A program made the translations under genes and the position numbers. From a bacterium (GTDB taxonomy: Bacteria; CAIWAD01), in NCBI GenBank assembly GCA_030685015.1, contig JAUXWS010000097.1, positions 1 through 12,268 of the forward strand: a DNA stretch of 12,268 nt, given 5' to 3'. The notes under the pieces were generated by a model. That model saw only the letters and a list, made by a program, of their open reading frames with translations, made no database searches and had not been told where the DNA came from. Of this stretch, positions 1 to 10,382 are shown in pieces (position 1 is the first letter of the stretch; each line of letters begins with the position of its first letter).

Positions 1-144
1 CCATCTCTTCGGCCTCTGCGCGCGCATACTTCCCGCCTTCGCTTCGCTGCGGCGGTCAGTCGCGACGCACGACGAGGCCGAAAAGAGGGCGTTGACATGC
101 CAGGTGCTGCTTCGCCAGGAATGAGGCATGGCCGCTTGAGGTGA

Positions 145-177
145 AGGCCGTGGCCATCCTGCGGTTGGCCACGGCCT
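145..177. repeat. perfect 12-bp inverted repeat, 9-nt loop
   Basis: The arms aggccgtggcca (145-156) and tggccacggcct (166-177) are perfectly complementary around a 9-nt loop. No T-run follows on either strand, so a classical rho-independent terminator is not clearly supported. It may be a palindromic intergenic repeat or the terminator of a gene left of the window. Confidence 0.6.
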
Positions 178-227
178 GAACTGAGAACATGGGCTGTCGA
201 TTCACCTGACGCGGCCCTCTGTCCGAC

Positions 228-245
228 GCCCGCCGTGAGGCGGGC
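228..245 (+). terminator. candidate hairpin, GTGA tetraloop
   Basis: The arms gcccgcc and ggcgggc form a perfect 7-bp stem closed by a GTGA (GNRA-type) tetraloop. It is followed by tagttag rather than a clean T-run. It could be a weak terminator for an unseen upstream gene, or simply a structured element. Confidence 0.35.
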
Positions 246-287
246 TAGTTAGGGCCGATGATGTCTTGGAGATCGCTTCTTTGGCGC

Positions 288-315
288 CACCTTTCTTCTC
301 GCCAGAAGAAAGGTG
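288..315. repeat. perfect 12-bp palindrome with CGCC loop, REP-like
   Basis: The arms cacctttcttct (288-299) and agaagaaaggtg (304-315) are perfectly complementary with a 4-nt cgcc loop. Palindromes of this style are familiar as dispersed repeats in many bacterial genomes, but copy number cannot be assessed here. It lies 41 nt before the etfB start and would be in the leader of any transcript starting further upstream. Confidence 0.6.
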
Positions 316-321
316 CAAGAG

Positions 322-339
322 TGCGGCGCTGGCGCCGCA
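322..339 (+). promoter_or_regulatory. short GC hairpin just upstream of the etfB ribosome-binding site
   Basis: The arms gcggcg (323-328) and cgccgc (333-338) pair across a ctgg loop, with an extra outer T-A pair. The hairpin ends 8 nt before the Shine-Dalgarno AAGG. Its position would allow it to affect translation initiation, but no alternative pairing that would make a switch is obvious. Confidence 0.3.
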
Positions 340-346
340 AAACTGA

Positions 347-350
347 AAGG
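347..350 (+). promoter_or_regulatory. ribosome-binding site fixing the etfB GTG start
   Basis: AAGG within gaaagg lies 6 nt before the GTG at 357. This decides between the GTG and the in-frame upstream ATG at 258. The extra 33 residues from 258 would be translated from the 288-315 palindrome and are unlike any ETF beta amino terminus. Confidence 0.6.
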
Positions 351-356
351 ATTGTC

Positions 357-1142
357 GTGCCGTATCACATCGTCGTTGTCGTGCGCGAGGTCTGGGACAC
401 GCGCGACATCATCGGCGGGGCGCTGACCGAGGGCGGCGCGCTCAAAGCCCTGCCCCGCCGTCTCGAGCCGGAGGACCTCAACAGCCTGGAGCAGGCCCTC
501 CAGATCAAGGACCGCGAGGGCGGCCGCGTGACCGCCCTCTCGCTGGCGCCGGCCGGGGACCTTGACGTGCTGCGCGAGTGCCTCTACCGCGGCGCCGACG
601 AGGCTGTGCGCGTGGTGCCGCCGGCCGGTCCACTGGACAGCGCCGCCAGCGCCGCCCTGCTGGCCGCCGCCATCCGCCGCCTGGGGGAGCACAGCCTGAT
701 CCTGCTGGGTGTGTCGGTGCCCGAGGGCGAGAACTCCCTTCTGGCGGGCGAGTTGGCCGGCCGCCTGGGCCACGCCCAGGTCAGCTACGTGGACAGCCTG
801 GCGGAGTTGACGGAGCAGAGCGTCCTCTGCCGCCGCGAGATCGAAATGGGGAGCGAGTTCGTGCGCGTTCCGCTGCCGGCCGTGCTGGCGCTGGGCGTCT
901 ACCTGCTCAAGGACGATCCGCGCACCCCGCGCTCGGCCAAGGCCATGCTCAAGCTCAAGCTGAAGAAGGCGCCCATCCCCGAGTGGAGCGCCGCCGAGCT
1001 GGGCCTGGGCGACGGGTCGGGGCTGGCCCGCGTGCGCCTGGCCGGCCTCACGGCGCTGCCCATGCGGCAGGTGGAGACGCGGGAGGTGGATCCGGAGGAC
1101 GAGGCGGCCCTGAGGGCCATGCTGCAGGAGATCCGCTCATGA
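357..1142 (+). CDS. etfB: electron transfer flavoprotein beta subunit
   Basis: Encodes the small subunit of the ETF heterodimer, which carries electrons from flavin dehydrogenases to a membrane acceptor or quinone reductase. ETF beta binds AMP, or a second FAD in bifurcating types. From the GTG start the product is 261 aa, the usual family length, and opens with the hydrophobic beta strand VPYHIVVVVREVWDTRD typical of the nucleotide-binding fold. Near residues 153-178 is the ETF-beta signature region, with RREIEMGSE followed by VPLPAVLAL, and GADEAVRV lies near residue 82. The segment GVSVPEGENSLLAGELAGRLG replaces the usual GxQSxDGDxGQ cofactor loop, so this is a divergent beta subunit. The stop overlaps the etfA start (ATGA, 1139-1142), showing translational coupling. 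The partner acyl-CoA dehydrogenase lies two genes downstream. Whether it bifurcates cannot be told from sequence inspection. Confidence 0.9.
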   Translation: MPYHIVVVVREVWDTRDIIGGALTEGGALKALPRRLEPEDLNSLEQALQIKDREGGRVTALSLAPAGDLDVLRECLYRGADEAVRVVPPAGPLDSAASAALLAAAIRRLGEHSLILLGVSVPEGENSLLAGELAGRLGHAQVSYVDSLAELTEQSVLCRREIEMGSEFVRVPLPAVLALGVYLLKDDPRTPRSAKAMLKLKLKKAPIPEWSAAELGLGDGSGLARVRLAGLTALPMRQVETREVDPEDEAALRAMLQEIRS

Positions 1143-2089
1143 GAACGCTGGTCTACATCGAGCACGACGAGAGCGGCGTCACCGACCTCTCCCTGCAGGC
1201 CCTCGCCCTGGCGGGCAGCCTGGGTGGCGAGACAGAGGCCCTGCTCCTGGGCGAGGAGCTGGCGCCCCTGGCCGCTGTGGTCCTGACCCGCGGCGCGGGG
1301 CGGGTCCTGGCCTTCGAGCACGCCACGCTGCGGGAGCACGTCGCCTTGCCCGCCGCCCACGCCCTGGCCGCCGCGGTGCGGGAGCGCGACCCCGGCCTGG
1401 TGCTGCTGCCGGCCAGCACGGTGGGCAACGACCTCGCGCCCCTGGCCGCGGCCCTGCTGGAAGCGGCCTGTGTCGTCGACTGCGACGGCATCGAGGCGGG
1501 CGGAGGCGGCCTGCGCCTGCTGCGGACGGAGTTCGACGCCCGCGTGCGGGCCGCCTATGAGCCGACGGGTGCCGGCCCGGTCCTGGCCACGGTGAAGGAC
1601 GGCGTGGCGGCGACCCGGCCGCCGGGCGCATCCACCGGCGAAGCGGAGGTCCGCGCGGCGGAACTGCCGGCCGAGGCCCTCCGGGGCGCCGTCGAGCGCC
1701 GCGAAGTGGCCCGCAAGACGGTCAACCTGAAGGATGCGCGGGTCATCATCGGCGGCGGCGCCGGGGTGGGCAGCGCCGCCCATTTCACCATGCTGGAGCG
1801 GCTGGCGGAGAAGCTGGGCGGCGAGATCGGCGCCACGCGGGCCAGCGTGGACGCCGGCTGGGTGAGCGCCGAGCGCCAGATCGGGCAAACGGGCGTCACG
1901 GTGCGGCCCGACCTCTACATTGCCTGCGGCATCAGCGGCGCCGTGCAGCACCTGGTGGGCATCCGCGAGGCGAAGACGGTGGTGGCGATCAACAACGACC
2001 CCGCCGCCCCCATCTTCCGCGTCTCGCACTACCGCATCGTGGGGGATCTCACCACGGTGGTGCCCAAGCTGGTGGAGCTGCTCATATAG
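1139..2089 (+). CDS. etfA: electron transfer flavoprotein alpha subunit
   Basis: Encodes the FAD-binding large subunit of ETF, 316 aa, normal for the family. The N-terminal domain (residues 1 to about 190) begins MRTLVYIEHDESG and has the adenine-nucleotide-hydrolase-like fold, with LLPASTVGNDLAPLAAALL at 89-107. The C-terminal FAD domain starts near 200 with RVIIGGGAGVGS and continues through ATRASVDAGWV and the RQIGQTG loop (246-252). The family signature runs from LYIACGISGAVQH through VVAIN (259-285) and matches the ETF-alpha pattern throughout. The ATG overlaps the etfB stop by 4 nt. A 42-nt gap follows before the acyl-CoA dehydrogenase, consistent with one operon. There is no sign of truncation or fusion. 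Confidence 0.96.
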   Translation: MRTLVYIEHDESGVTDLSLQALALAGSLGGETEALLLGEELAPLAAVVLTRGAGRVLAFEHATLREHVALPAAHALAAAVRERDPGLVLLPASTVGNDLAPLAAALLEAACVVDCDGIEAGGGGLRLLRTEFDARVRAAYEPTGAGPVLATVKDGVAATRPPGASTGEAEVRAAELPAEALRGAVERREVARKTVNLKDARVIIGGGAGVGSAAHFTMLERLAEKLGGEIGATRASVDAGWVSAERQIGQTGVTVRPDLYIACGISGAVQHLVGIREAKTVVAINNDPAAPIFRVSHYRIVGDLTTVVPKLVELLI

Positions 2090-2131
2090 CCGCCCTGTTG
2101 TAGTCGTGTTCGTCCCAGCGCGAGAGGAATA

Positions 2132-3835
2132 ATGGTCACCAGCGAGAATTTCTTCCAGGACAACCCGGATCTGCGCTTCGTCATGGAGACGATGACTGAC
2201 TGGGAGGGGATCTGCACCCTGCGCGGCGACGTGGGCCAGGCGGAGTCCCCCTTCGAGAGCGTGGAGGAGGCCCGCGCCGCCAACCTGGACATGCTGGGCG
2301 ACCCCATCGGCGCCATCGCCGCCCAGCGTATCGCGCCGCGGGCGGAGGAGGTGGACCGCCTGGGCTGCCGCCTCGAGGGCGGGCGCGTCGTCTTCCCCGA
2401 AGCGCTGCAGCGCAACCTGGACGATCTGCGCGACGCCCAGCTCTGCGGCCTGACAGTGGACCCGGCCTTCGGTGGCCTGGGCTTCACCAAGACCTTCTAC
2501 AGCGCCGCGACCGAGATCATCAGCCGCGCCGACGCCAGCCTGATGAACTTCTTCGGCCTGCAGGGCATCGCCGACACGATCCAGCAGTTCGCCAGCGAGG
2601 AGATCAAGGCCGAGATCCTGCCGCCCATGGCGGCGGGCGAGCTGAGCGGGGCGATGGTGCTGACCGAGGCCGACGCCGGCAGCGACCTGGCCGCCGTGCG
2701 GACGCGCTCGCAGCTGGAGGCGGAGGAGGGCCCCGACGGCACCTGGACGATGACGGGAAGCAAGCGCTTCATCACCAACGGCTGCGGCGACATCCTGCTG
2801 GTCTTGGCGCGCAGCGAGGATCCGGCCAAGTACGGTGGTGGGCGCGGCCTCAGTTTCTTCCTGGTCACCCGCGGCGAGCGCGTCCAGGTGCGGCGCATCG
2901 AGGAGAAGCTGGGCATCCATGGCAGCCCCACCTGCGAACTTTATTTCGACAAGGCGCCGGCCCGGCTCATCGGGCGGCGCGGGCACGGGCTGACGCGCTA
3001 CACGGCCTGGTTGATGGCGGCGGCGCGGCTGGGGGTGGCGGCCCAGGCGGTGGGCATCTCGGAGGCGGCCCTGCGCGAGGCGGAGGCCTACGCCGGCGAG
3101 CGCGAGCAATTCGGCAAGCCCATCCGCGAGCTGCCCGCCGTGACCGTGATGCTGGCCGAGATGCGCGTGGCGGTGGAGGCCATGCGCGCCCTTCTCTTCG
3201 CCACCAGCTACTACGTGGACATGCAGGAGGCGGCGGAGAAGCGCGGCCTGAGCGCCGAGGAGAAGAAGTACGGACGCGGCGCCGACCTGCTCACGCCCCT
3301 CATCAAATACTACGCGTCGGAGCTGTGCAACATGGTCACCAGCACGGCCATCCAGGTGCACGGCGGCAACGGGTTCATGAAGGACTACCCGGTGGAGCGC
3401 CTCTTCCGGGACGCGCGCATCACCAACATCTACGAGGGCACCAGCCAGATCCAGATCGACTGGGCCGTGCTGCGCCTCATCCGCGGCGAGCTGGCCGCCA
3501 TCCTCGAGCCCTATGCCGGGCGCCTCTGGGCCGATGCCGAGCTGGAGGAGCTGGCCGCCCTGCTGCGTGCGACGCGTCCGCTCGTCGACGAGGCGACGGC
3601 TTTCGTCAAGGCAAAGGGCCCCGAGTACCGCGACCTGATGGCCCGCCGCCTGGTGGACATCGCCCTCGACCACCTGGTGGGCTGGCTGCTGTTGGCCCAG
3701 GCGGAGAAGTGGGACTACAAGCGCAAAGTGGCGCGCCGCTTCCTGGCGGACGCCCTGCCGCGCCTGAGGATGAACCACGAGATCGTCATGAGCGGGCGCC
3801 CCCTGGAGTTGGAGCAGCTGGCACCCAGGATCTGA
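2132..3835 (+). CDS. acyl-CoA dehydrogenase, long form (567 aa)
   Basis: A cytosolic FAD-dependent flavoenzyme that introduces an alpha,beta double bond into an acyl-CoA and passes electrons to ETF, encoded directly upstream. Domains: an N-terminal extension and helical domain (1 to about 170); a middle beta domain starting at the signature MVLTEADAGSDL (175-186), with TGSKRFITNG at 208-217; and a C-terminal helical domain with REQFGKPI (324-331) and the second signature QVHGGNGFMKDYPVERLFRD (408-427). The catalytic base is Glu435 in IYEGTSQIQ. At 567 aa it is longer than the roughly 380-aa short forms. It has about 50 extra residues at the N terminus (NFFQDNPDLRF) and about 110 after the catalytic region. 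Substrate chain length cannot be read from sequence. The start is supported by GAGAGGA at 2122-2128, 3 nt before the ATG. A hairpin terminator follows the stop. Confidence 0.94.
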   Translation: MVTSENFFQDNPDLRFVMETMTDWEGICTLRGDVGQAESPFESVEEARAANLDMLGDPIGAIAAQRIAPRAEEVDRLGCRLEGGRVVFPEALQRNLDDLRDAQLCGLTVDPAFGGLGFTKTFYSAATEIISRADASLMNFFGLQGIADTIQQFASEEIKAEILPPMAAGELSGAMVLTEADAGSDLAAVRTRSQLEAEEGPDGTWTMTGSKRFITNGCGDILLVLARSEDPAKYGGGRGLSFFLVTRGERVQVRRIEEKLGIHGSPTCELYFDKAPARLIGRRGHGLTRYTAWLMAAARLGVAAQAVGISEAALREAEAYAGEREQFGKPIRELPAVTVMLAEMRVAVEAMRALLFATSYYVDMQEAAEKRGLSAEEKKYGRGADLLTPLIKYYASELCNMVTSTAIQVHGGNGFMKDYPVERLFRDARITNIYEGTSQIQIDWAVLRLIRGELAAILEPYAGRLWADAELEELAALLRATRPLVDEATAFVKAKGPEYRDLMARRLVDIALDHLVGWLLLAQAEKWDYKRKVARRFLADALPRLRMNHEIVMSGRPLELEQLAPRI

Positions 3836-3861
3836 GCGGACACATCCATCGGACAGACAAC

Positions 3862-3884
3862 ACGCCCGGCCATTGACCGGGCGT
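3862..3884 (+). terminator. hairpin terminator after the etf-ACAD operon
   Basis: A perfect 8-bp stem, acgcccgg (3862-3869) with ccgggcgt (3877-3884), and a 7-nt loop lies 26 nt after the acyl-CoA dehydrogenase stop. It is followed by cttctgcct, a pyrimidine-rich but imperfect T tract. It sits between two convergent genes and could serve both; the opposite-strand tail tgttgtctg is moderately T-rich. Confidence 0.6.
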
Positions 3885-3918
3885 CTTCTGCCTCCCGAAG
3901 GGTGTCAGAGACTCAACC

Positions 3919-4998
3919 TCATCTTCCTCTGACCAGGCGAAAATCCACTTCATAGCGCATGAAGCTGGCAGAAGGGACAGGCTTCAGCGCGTATTGCAGG
4001 CGATTGGTCTCCTCGCTGGCAATGATCAGACCCTCGACCTGCTCATCTACTGTCGCCAAATCGGTTTTCACCCATCCCATATAGCGCAGCAGCTGAGCCA
4101 CTGTCTGGTCATCAGCCTGCCACCGTTTCAGCTCTACAACCAGCCAGCGCGGCTCCGTCCTGTGCTTGGCCAGGAGATCTATGCGGCCAATGGGCGTGAT
4201 GCGCTCACTCCCTGCGCCGTCGACATTCCCCTCATCATCCTCAACGAGCGACCAGTCGCGACCCAACTCGGTCAGATGCCAGTTCTCCCGCAAGAAGAAA
4301 TGGAGGTGACGTTCCAGACCGAACGTGCCGGAGCATGTCGATGGTGGTGTCTCGATGGATCCTGTTCGCATGGTGTCCACTGGAAGATCTGTGCCGATTG
4401 TTTCTCCCATCTGCCACCATAGGCTGTCCAGGCACCACAAGTCAACATCCGCATCTCGCGAGAGCTCAAGCAGGAGTTCGTTGATGCGCCGATACCGCTC
4501 ACCCTTGCTTGTGCCTCGAGGCCATTCCGGCAACAAGCCAACCTGCCTCATCATTCCCTCAGACGTTGCATTCCAGACGCCATAGCGGTCTGGGTAGACA
4601 ATCATCAGGATAGGTGTGAGGACAGCCTTGCCAAGCCTGAGAATCCTTGGGCGACCGTTCGGCAGCAACGAATCAAGTCGCTCGGCGATGGGACGTGACT
4701 CATCCAGCAGTTCTCGGATGGCCGCGCGTAGTGCCGGCATGTCGGAAATGATGCTGCCGCCCAGTCGCTGCAATCCTTGCCAATGTTTGTTGTAGCGATA
4801 CCAGAGCAGGCGCAGGAACTGTTCGGCGGTGAGATTGGCCAAGCCTTCAGATTTGAAGTACGGTGCGAAGTACTCCCTTACCTCATGACCGGTCGCCTTC
4901 ATCGATTCAAGACGCCCACTCGTGCGCTCATTCTCAGCAATCCGCCTGAGTTGCTCGAGAGCCCTTGAATAAGCGGCAGGGATGAATGAATCGCTCAT
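3919..4998 (-). CDS. two-domain NucS-like PD-(D/E)XK nuclease
   Basis: Probable DNA endonuclease of 359 aa. The C-terminal third matches the NucS/DUF91 type of PD-(D/E)XK fold: Glu229 in a helix (FGLERHLHFFLRENW), Asp274 in GRIDLLAK, Glu289 and Lys291 in WLVVELKR, and the helix AQLLRYMGWV with Gln302. All expected active-site positions are present. The N-terminal about 200 residues form a separate alpha-helical domain, with RLGKAVLTPILMIVYPDRYGV (from 121) and the Trp-rich DLWCLDSLWWQMGE (186-199); I do not know its function. The ATG at 4998 has GAGGA (5005-5009) 6 nt upstream. The gene follows the MOSC gene on the same strand with a 43-nt gap. Base composition is distinctly lower: one sampled 60-base line (4021-4080) is 50% GC against about 70% in dnaE. 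This suggests horizontal acquisition. A restriction or defence role is plausible inference; no partner methylase or helicase is visible nearby. Confidence 0.8.
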   Translation of the reverse strand: MSDSFIPAAYSRALEQLRRIAENERTSGRLESMKATGHEVREYFAPYFKSEGLANLTAEQFLRLLWYRYNKHWQGLQRLGGSIISDMPALRAAIRELLDESRPIAERLDSLLPNGRPRILRLGKAVLTPILMIVYPDRYGVWNATSEGMMRQVGLLPEWPRGTSKGERYRRINELLLELSRDADVDLWCLDSLWWQMGETIGTDLPVDTMRTGSIETPPSTCSGTFGLERHLHFFLRENWHLTELGRDWSLVEDDEGNVDGAGSERITPIGRIDLLAKHRTEPRWLVVELKRWQADDQTVAQLLRYMGWVKTDLATVDEQVEGLIIASEETNRLQYALKPVPSASFMRYEVDFRLVRGR

Positions 4999-5041
4999 GT
5001 GAAATCCTCACGTCCTTGAGTAGTCGAAATGTTGCTGCAAT

Positions 5042-5674
5042 TCATTCCCGCCAGGCGGCGGCCAGCTCCGGCAGGGTCTGCAACTCGATCCAGTCGCGTG
5101 GCGCCGAGTGGCGGGCCAGGTAGGCGCGCCAGCAGCGGGCGACACTCCAGTCCGGATGCGGGCGGTCGGCCAGGGTGAGGGCCTGCCCGGCCTCCAGCCG
5201 GCCGGATCGTGGCACGCGCAGATACCACCCGGTGCGGCCGCTCTCCGCCATCTCCCGCGCCAGGGTCGGCCGCCCCCAGAGGCGGGCCGGCTTCCAGCAG
5301 GGCACGCGCGGCTGGCTCACCTGCAATAGAGCCTCCCCGGCGGCCCAGGTGTCTCCCAGGCAGGCGCCTTCCTCGTCCAAGCCCTCCAGCAGCAGGTTCT
5401 CGCCGAAAGCGCCGGGCACCAGCTCCAGGCCGGTCTCGACGCGCCAACGCAGGTAGTGGGCGACGCTGTAGCAGAGCAGGGCTTTGTCGGCGCCACCATG
5501 ATGCAGGTGGTCCTGCACCTCGTCGCCGGCCAGGCCCCGCTCCGTCACCAGTGCCGGGCCGGAAAGGGGCGACTTCAACACGGCGCTGGACCAGAGCCCC
5601 TCGGCGTCGCGGTGCTCGCGCACTCGGCCGGCGCAAAGGGCCGCGAGGCGTGCCGGTCCCACAAGTCGCGTCAT
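5042..5674 (-). CDS. MOSC-domain protein, YiiM-like
   Basis: A 210-aa protein of the MOSC (molybdenum cofactor sulfurase C-terminal) family. The closest known type is YiiM, which uses molybdenum cofactor to reduce N-hydroxylated substrates such as 6-hydroxylaminopurine. Visible motifs: GLAGDEVQDHLHHGGADKAL (47-66), GAFGENLLLEGLDEEGACLGD (from 88) and the conserved cysteine Cys126 in VSQPRVPCWK (119-128), the expected Mo ligand. The C-terminal tail with LADRPHPDWSVARCWRAYL (168-186) matches the short alpha-helical domain of YiiM-type proteins. The start ATG overlaps the stop of the upstream GExH gene (ATGA, 5671-5674), so the two are translationally coupled. GAGGA lies about 10 nt upstream, a rather long spacing that fits coupling. 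The physiological substrate is not known from sequence. Confidence 0.88.
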   Translation of the reverse strand: MTRLVGPARLAALCAGRVREHRDAEGLWSSAVLKSPLSGPALVTERGLAGDEVQDHLHHGGADKALLCYSVAHYLRWRVETGLELVPGAFGENLLLEGLDEEGACLGDTWAAGEALLQVSQPRVPCWKPARLWGRPTLAREMAESGRTGWYLRVPRSGRLEAGQALTLADRPHPDWSVARCWRAYLARHSAPRDWIELQTLPELAAAWRE

Positions 5675-6738
5675 GGTTGCGCTGTCCTCGCGACCGGCGC
5701 GCCCTTGGCCCGCAGCGGGTGGAAACGGGACGCATCGGCGTCGCGCGCCATGTCGCGCATCAGCTTGCCGGCGCTCCAGGTGCGGCAGAGCGGATTGGGC
5801 ATGCCCAGCCGGGCGCGTTCCAGGTTGCCCTTGTTGATGAAGCCCGGGATGACGCGCACGCCTTTGAAGTCGTCGAAGGCGGCGAGGACGACGTAACCGT
5901 CGCAGAAGTCCGCCAGCGTGAAGGCCTCGCCGCCCTGGCTGTAGACGGCGTCCCTCGCGGGCAGCTCGCCCAGGGGCGTGCCGCGCGTGTGGAAAGCGAA
6001 GCGGCGCCGGTCGGGTGGCAGCTGCGCCAGCAACGCATCGATCACGCCCTCGACGGGACGCACGTCGTCGGCGTCGTAACCTGCCCGGCCCGGCCAGGGC
6101 GCGTGCAGGGAGATGGTGGCGACACGGTCGCCCAGGGCCGCGCGGAGGTGTTGGCCCATGCGGTCGTCCTCGAAGCGCACGAAGCGGCCGTCGACGACGA
6201 TGGGTTGGCCGAAGGCGGAAAAGGCGTGGTGGATGCCGCAGTGGACAAGGACCTTGCGGCCCCGCTCCACCTCCTTCAGGATCGCCTGCGCCCAGAAGCG
6301 CTCGCCGCCTCCCCGCCAGACGGCGCGGCGGATCGCGCCGTTGTCCCAATCCTCCGGACGGCGGATCAGGCTCCAGTCCGGCGAGTCCCCCATCCCCAGC
6401 ACACGCAGGGTCGGAGTCCCGGCCGGGCGCGCGCGGTCGGCCTCCCAGGCGAAGACCTCGACGCCGGCGGCGGGCATGCGGCGGATCACCTCCTGGACGA
6501 ACTCCACATCGTGGCGGATGCGGTGGTACTCGCCCAGGCAGACCACGTCCTTCGTCTCGAAGCGAGCGAGGACGTAGTTCTCCGGCGCGCGGCCGTTGGC
6601 CTGAAGCCAGGCCAGCAGACTGCCACGGCGGGCGGGATCAAGGTCGGGCAGCGGCAGAGGCCGCGCGGCGCCGGAGACGCAGCAGGCCAGGACGAGCGGC
6701 AGGATGGCATGAAGAAGACGCGACAGCATCGCGGGCAT
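5671..6738 (-). CDS. exported GExH-motif (ChaN/TraB/Tiki-like) protein, probable lipoprotein
   Basis: A 355-aa protein with an N-terminal export signal, MPAMLSRLLHAILPLVLACC, in which VLAC may be a lipobox (Cys19), so it is likely a lipoprotein; the lipobox is not ideal. The mature part begins a region with VVCLGEYHRIRHDVEFVQEV (65-84), the GExH motif of the haem-binding uptake/Tiki superfamily, which includes ChaN, TraB and erythromycin-esterase-like proteins. VLVHCGIHHAFSAFG (163-177) supplies the second conserved histidine pair. The remaining about 130 residues are not recognised. The assignment is to the superfamily; a metal-dependent hydrolase or a haem or cofactor-binding role are both possible. 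I chose the ATG at 6738 because AGGAGG lies at 6743-6748. A longer in-frame extension to 6891 would be translated from the GC repeat and hide the signal peptide. The second ATG at 6729 is an alternative start. The gene is coupled to the MOSC gene. Confidence 0.6.
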   Translation of the reverse strand: MPAMLSRLLHAILPLVLACCVSGAARPLPLPDLDPARRGSLLAWLQANGRAPENYVLARFETKDVVCLGEYHRIRHDVEFVQEVIRRMPAAGVEVFAWEADRARPAGTPTLRVLGMGDSPDWSLIRRPEDWDNGAIRRAVWRGGGERFWAQAILKEVERGRKVLVHCGIHHAFSAFGQPIVVDGRFVRFEDDRMGQHLRAALGDRVATISLHAPWPGRAGYDADDVRPVEGVIDALLAQLPPDRRRFAFHTRGTPLGELPARDAVYSQGGEAFTLADFCDGYVVLAAFDDFKGVRVIPGFINKGNLERARLGMPNPLCRTWSAGKLMRDMARDADASRFHPLRAKGAPVARTAQP

Positions 6739-6742
6739 GTGA

Positions 6743-6748
6743 CCTCCT
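6743..6748 (-). promoter_or_regulatory. ribosome-binding site of the GExH gene
   Basis: AGGAGG on the minus strand is 4 nt from the ATG at 6738 (6 nt if counted from the overlapping GGAGGA at 6745-6750) and 13 nt from the in-frame ATG at 6729. It supports a start that exposes the signal peptide at the extreme N terminus. Confidence 0.65.
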
Positions 6749-6775
6749 CCTGTCGCGGGGCATCGCCGGTGCCGG

Positions 6776-6822
6776 GGCCGCCCGGAGGGCGGCCGGCCCG
6801 GAGGGCGGCCGGCCCGGAGGGG
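6776..6822. repeat. 16-bp GC tandem repeat (about 2.6 copies) with hairpin
   Basis: The unit cccggagggcggccgg occurs at 6781-6796 and 6797-6812, with a third partial copy from 6813. The first copy also completes a perfect 8-bp hairpin: ggccgccc (6776-6783), loop gga, gggcggcc (6787-6794). It lies in the 206-nt gap between dnaE and the GExH gene, both transcribed leftwards. It might attenuate read-through from dnaE, but no T-run follows. Confidence 0.7.
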
Positions 6823-6944
6823 AATATCACATGCGGATGGGGGCAAGTCCACGCGCATCTGGCCCGGCGCCTCGCCTCCCCGCCCCGCCACAGAAACTCC
6901 CGGACCCGGTCATTCCGCCCGAGAACGCCGGGGCGCCGGGGTGA

Positions 6945-10382
<3,438 letters not shown>

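Larger units (their letters stand above)
1..356. other. non-coding, inverted-repeat-rich region upstream of etfB
   Basis: I see no convincing gene in this stretch. The reading frames crossing it have no recognisable protein features. It contains several inverted repeats, listed separately at 145-177, 228-245, 288-315 and 322-339. There is also an imperfect long-range pair: cttcggcctc near position 8 and its complement gaggccga near position 74. Some of these hairpins may end an upstream gene outside the window. Others may belong to a dispersed palindromic repeat. The last two lie just before the etfB ribosome-binding site and could be part of its untranslated leader. Confidence 0.6.

Noticed and set aside
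1-90. Structured RNA gene or tRNA remnant at the window start
   Set aside because: The imperfect long-range pairing does not form a cloverleaf or any RNA family I recognise.
92-97. TTGACA, a perfect -35-like hexamer
   Set aside because: The -10 position 17 nt downstream reads ccagga and nothing near it resembles TATAAT, so I do not call a promoter.
258-356. N-terminal extension of etfB from the ATG at 258
   Set aside because: The 33 extra residues come from palindromic sequence and do not match ETF beta. A Shine-Dalgarno sequence fits the GTG at 357.
899-3778. Very long minus-strand open frame (959 codons) opposite etfA and the acyl-CoA dehydrogenase
   Set aside because: It is a shadow of strongly GC-biased codon usage. 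The translation is His/Gln/Gly/Ala-rich without any family motifs, whereas the plus strand encodes clear ETF and dehydrogenase signatures.
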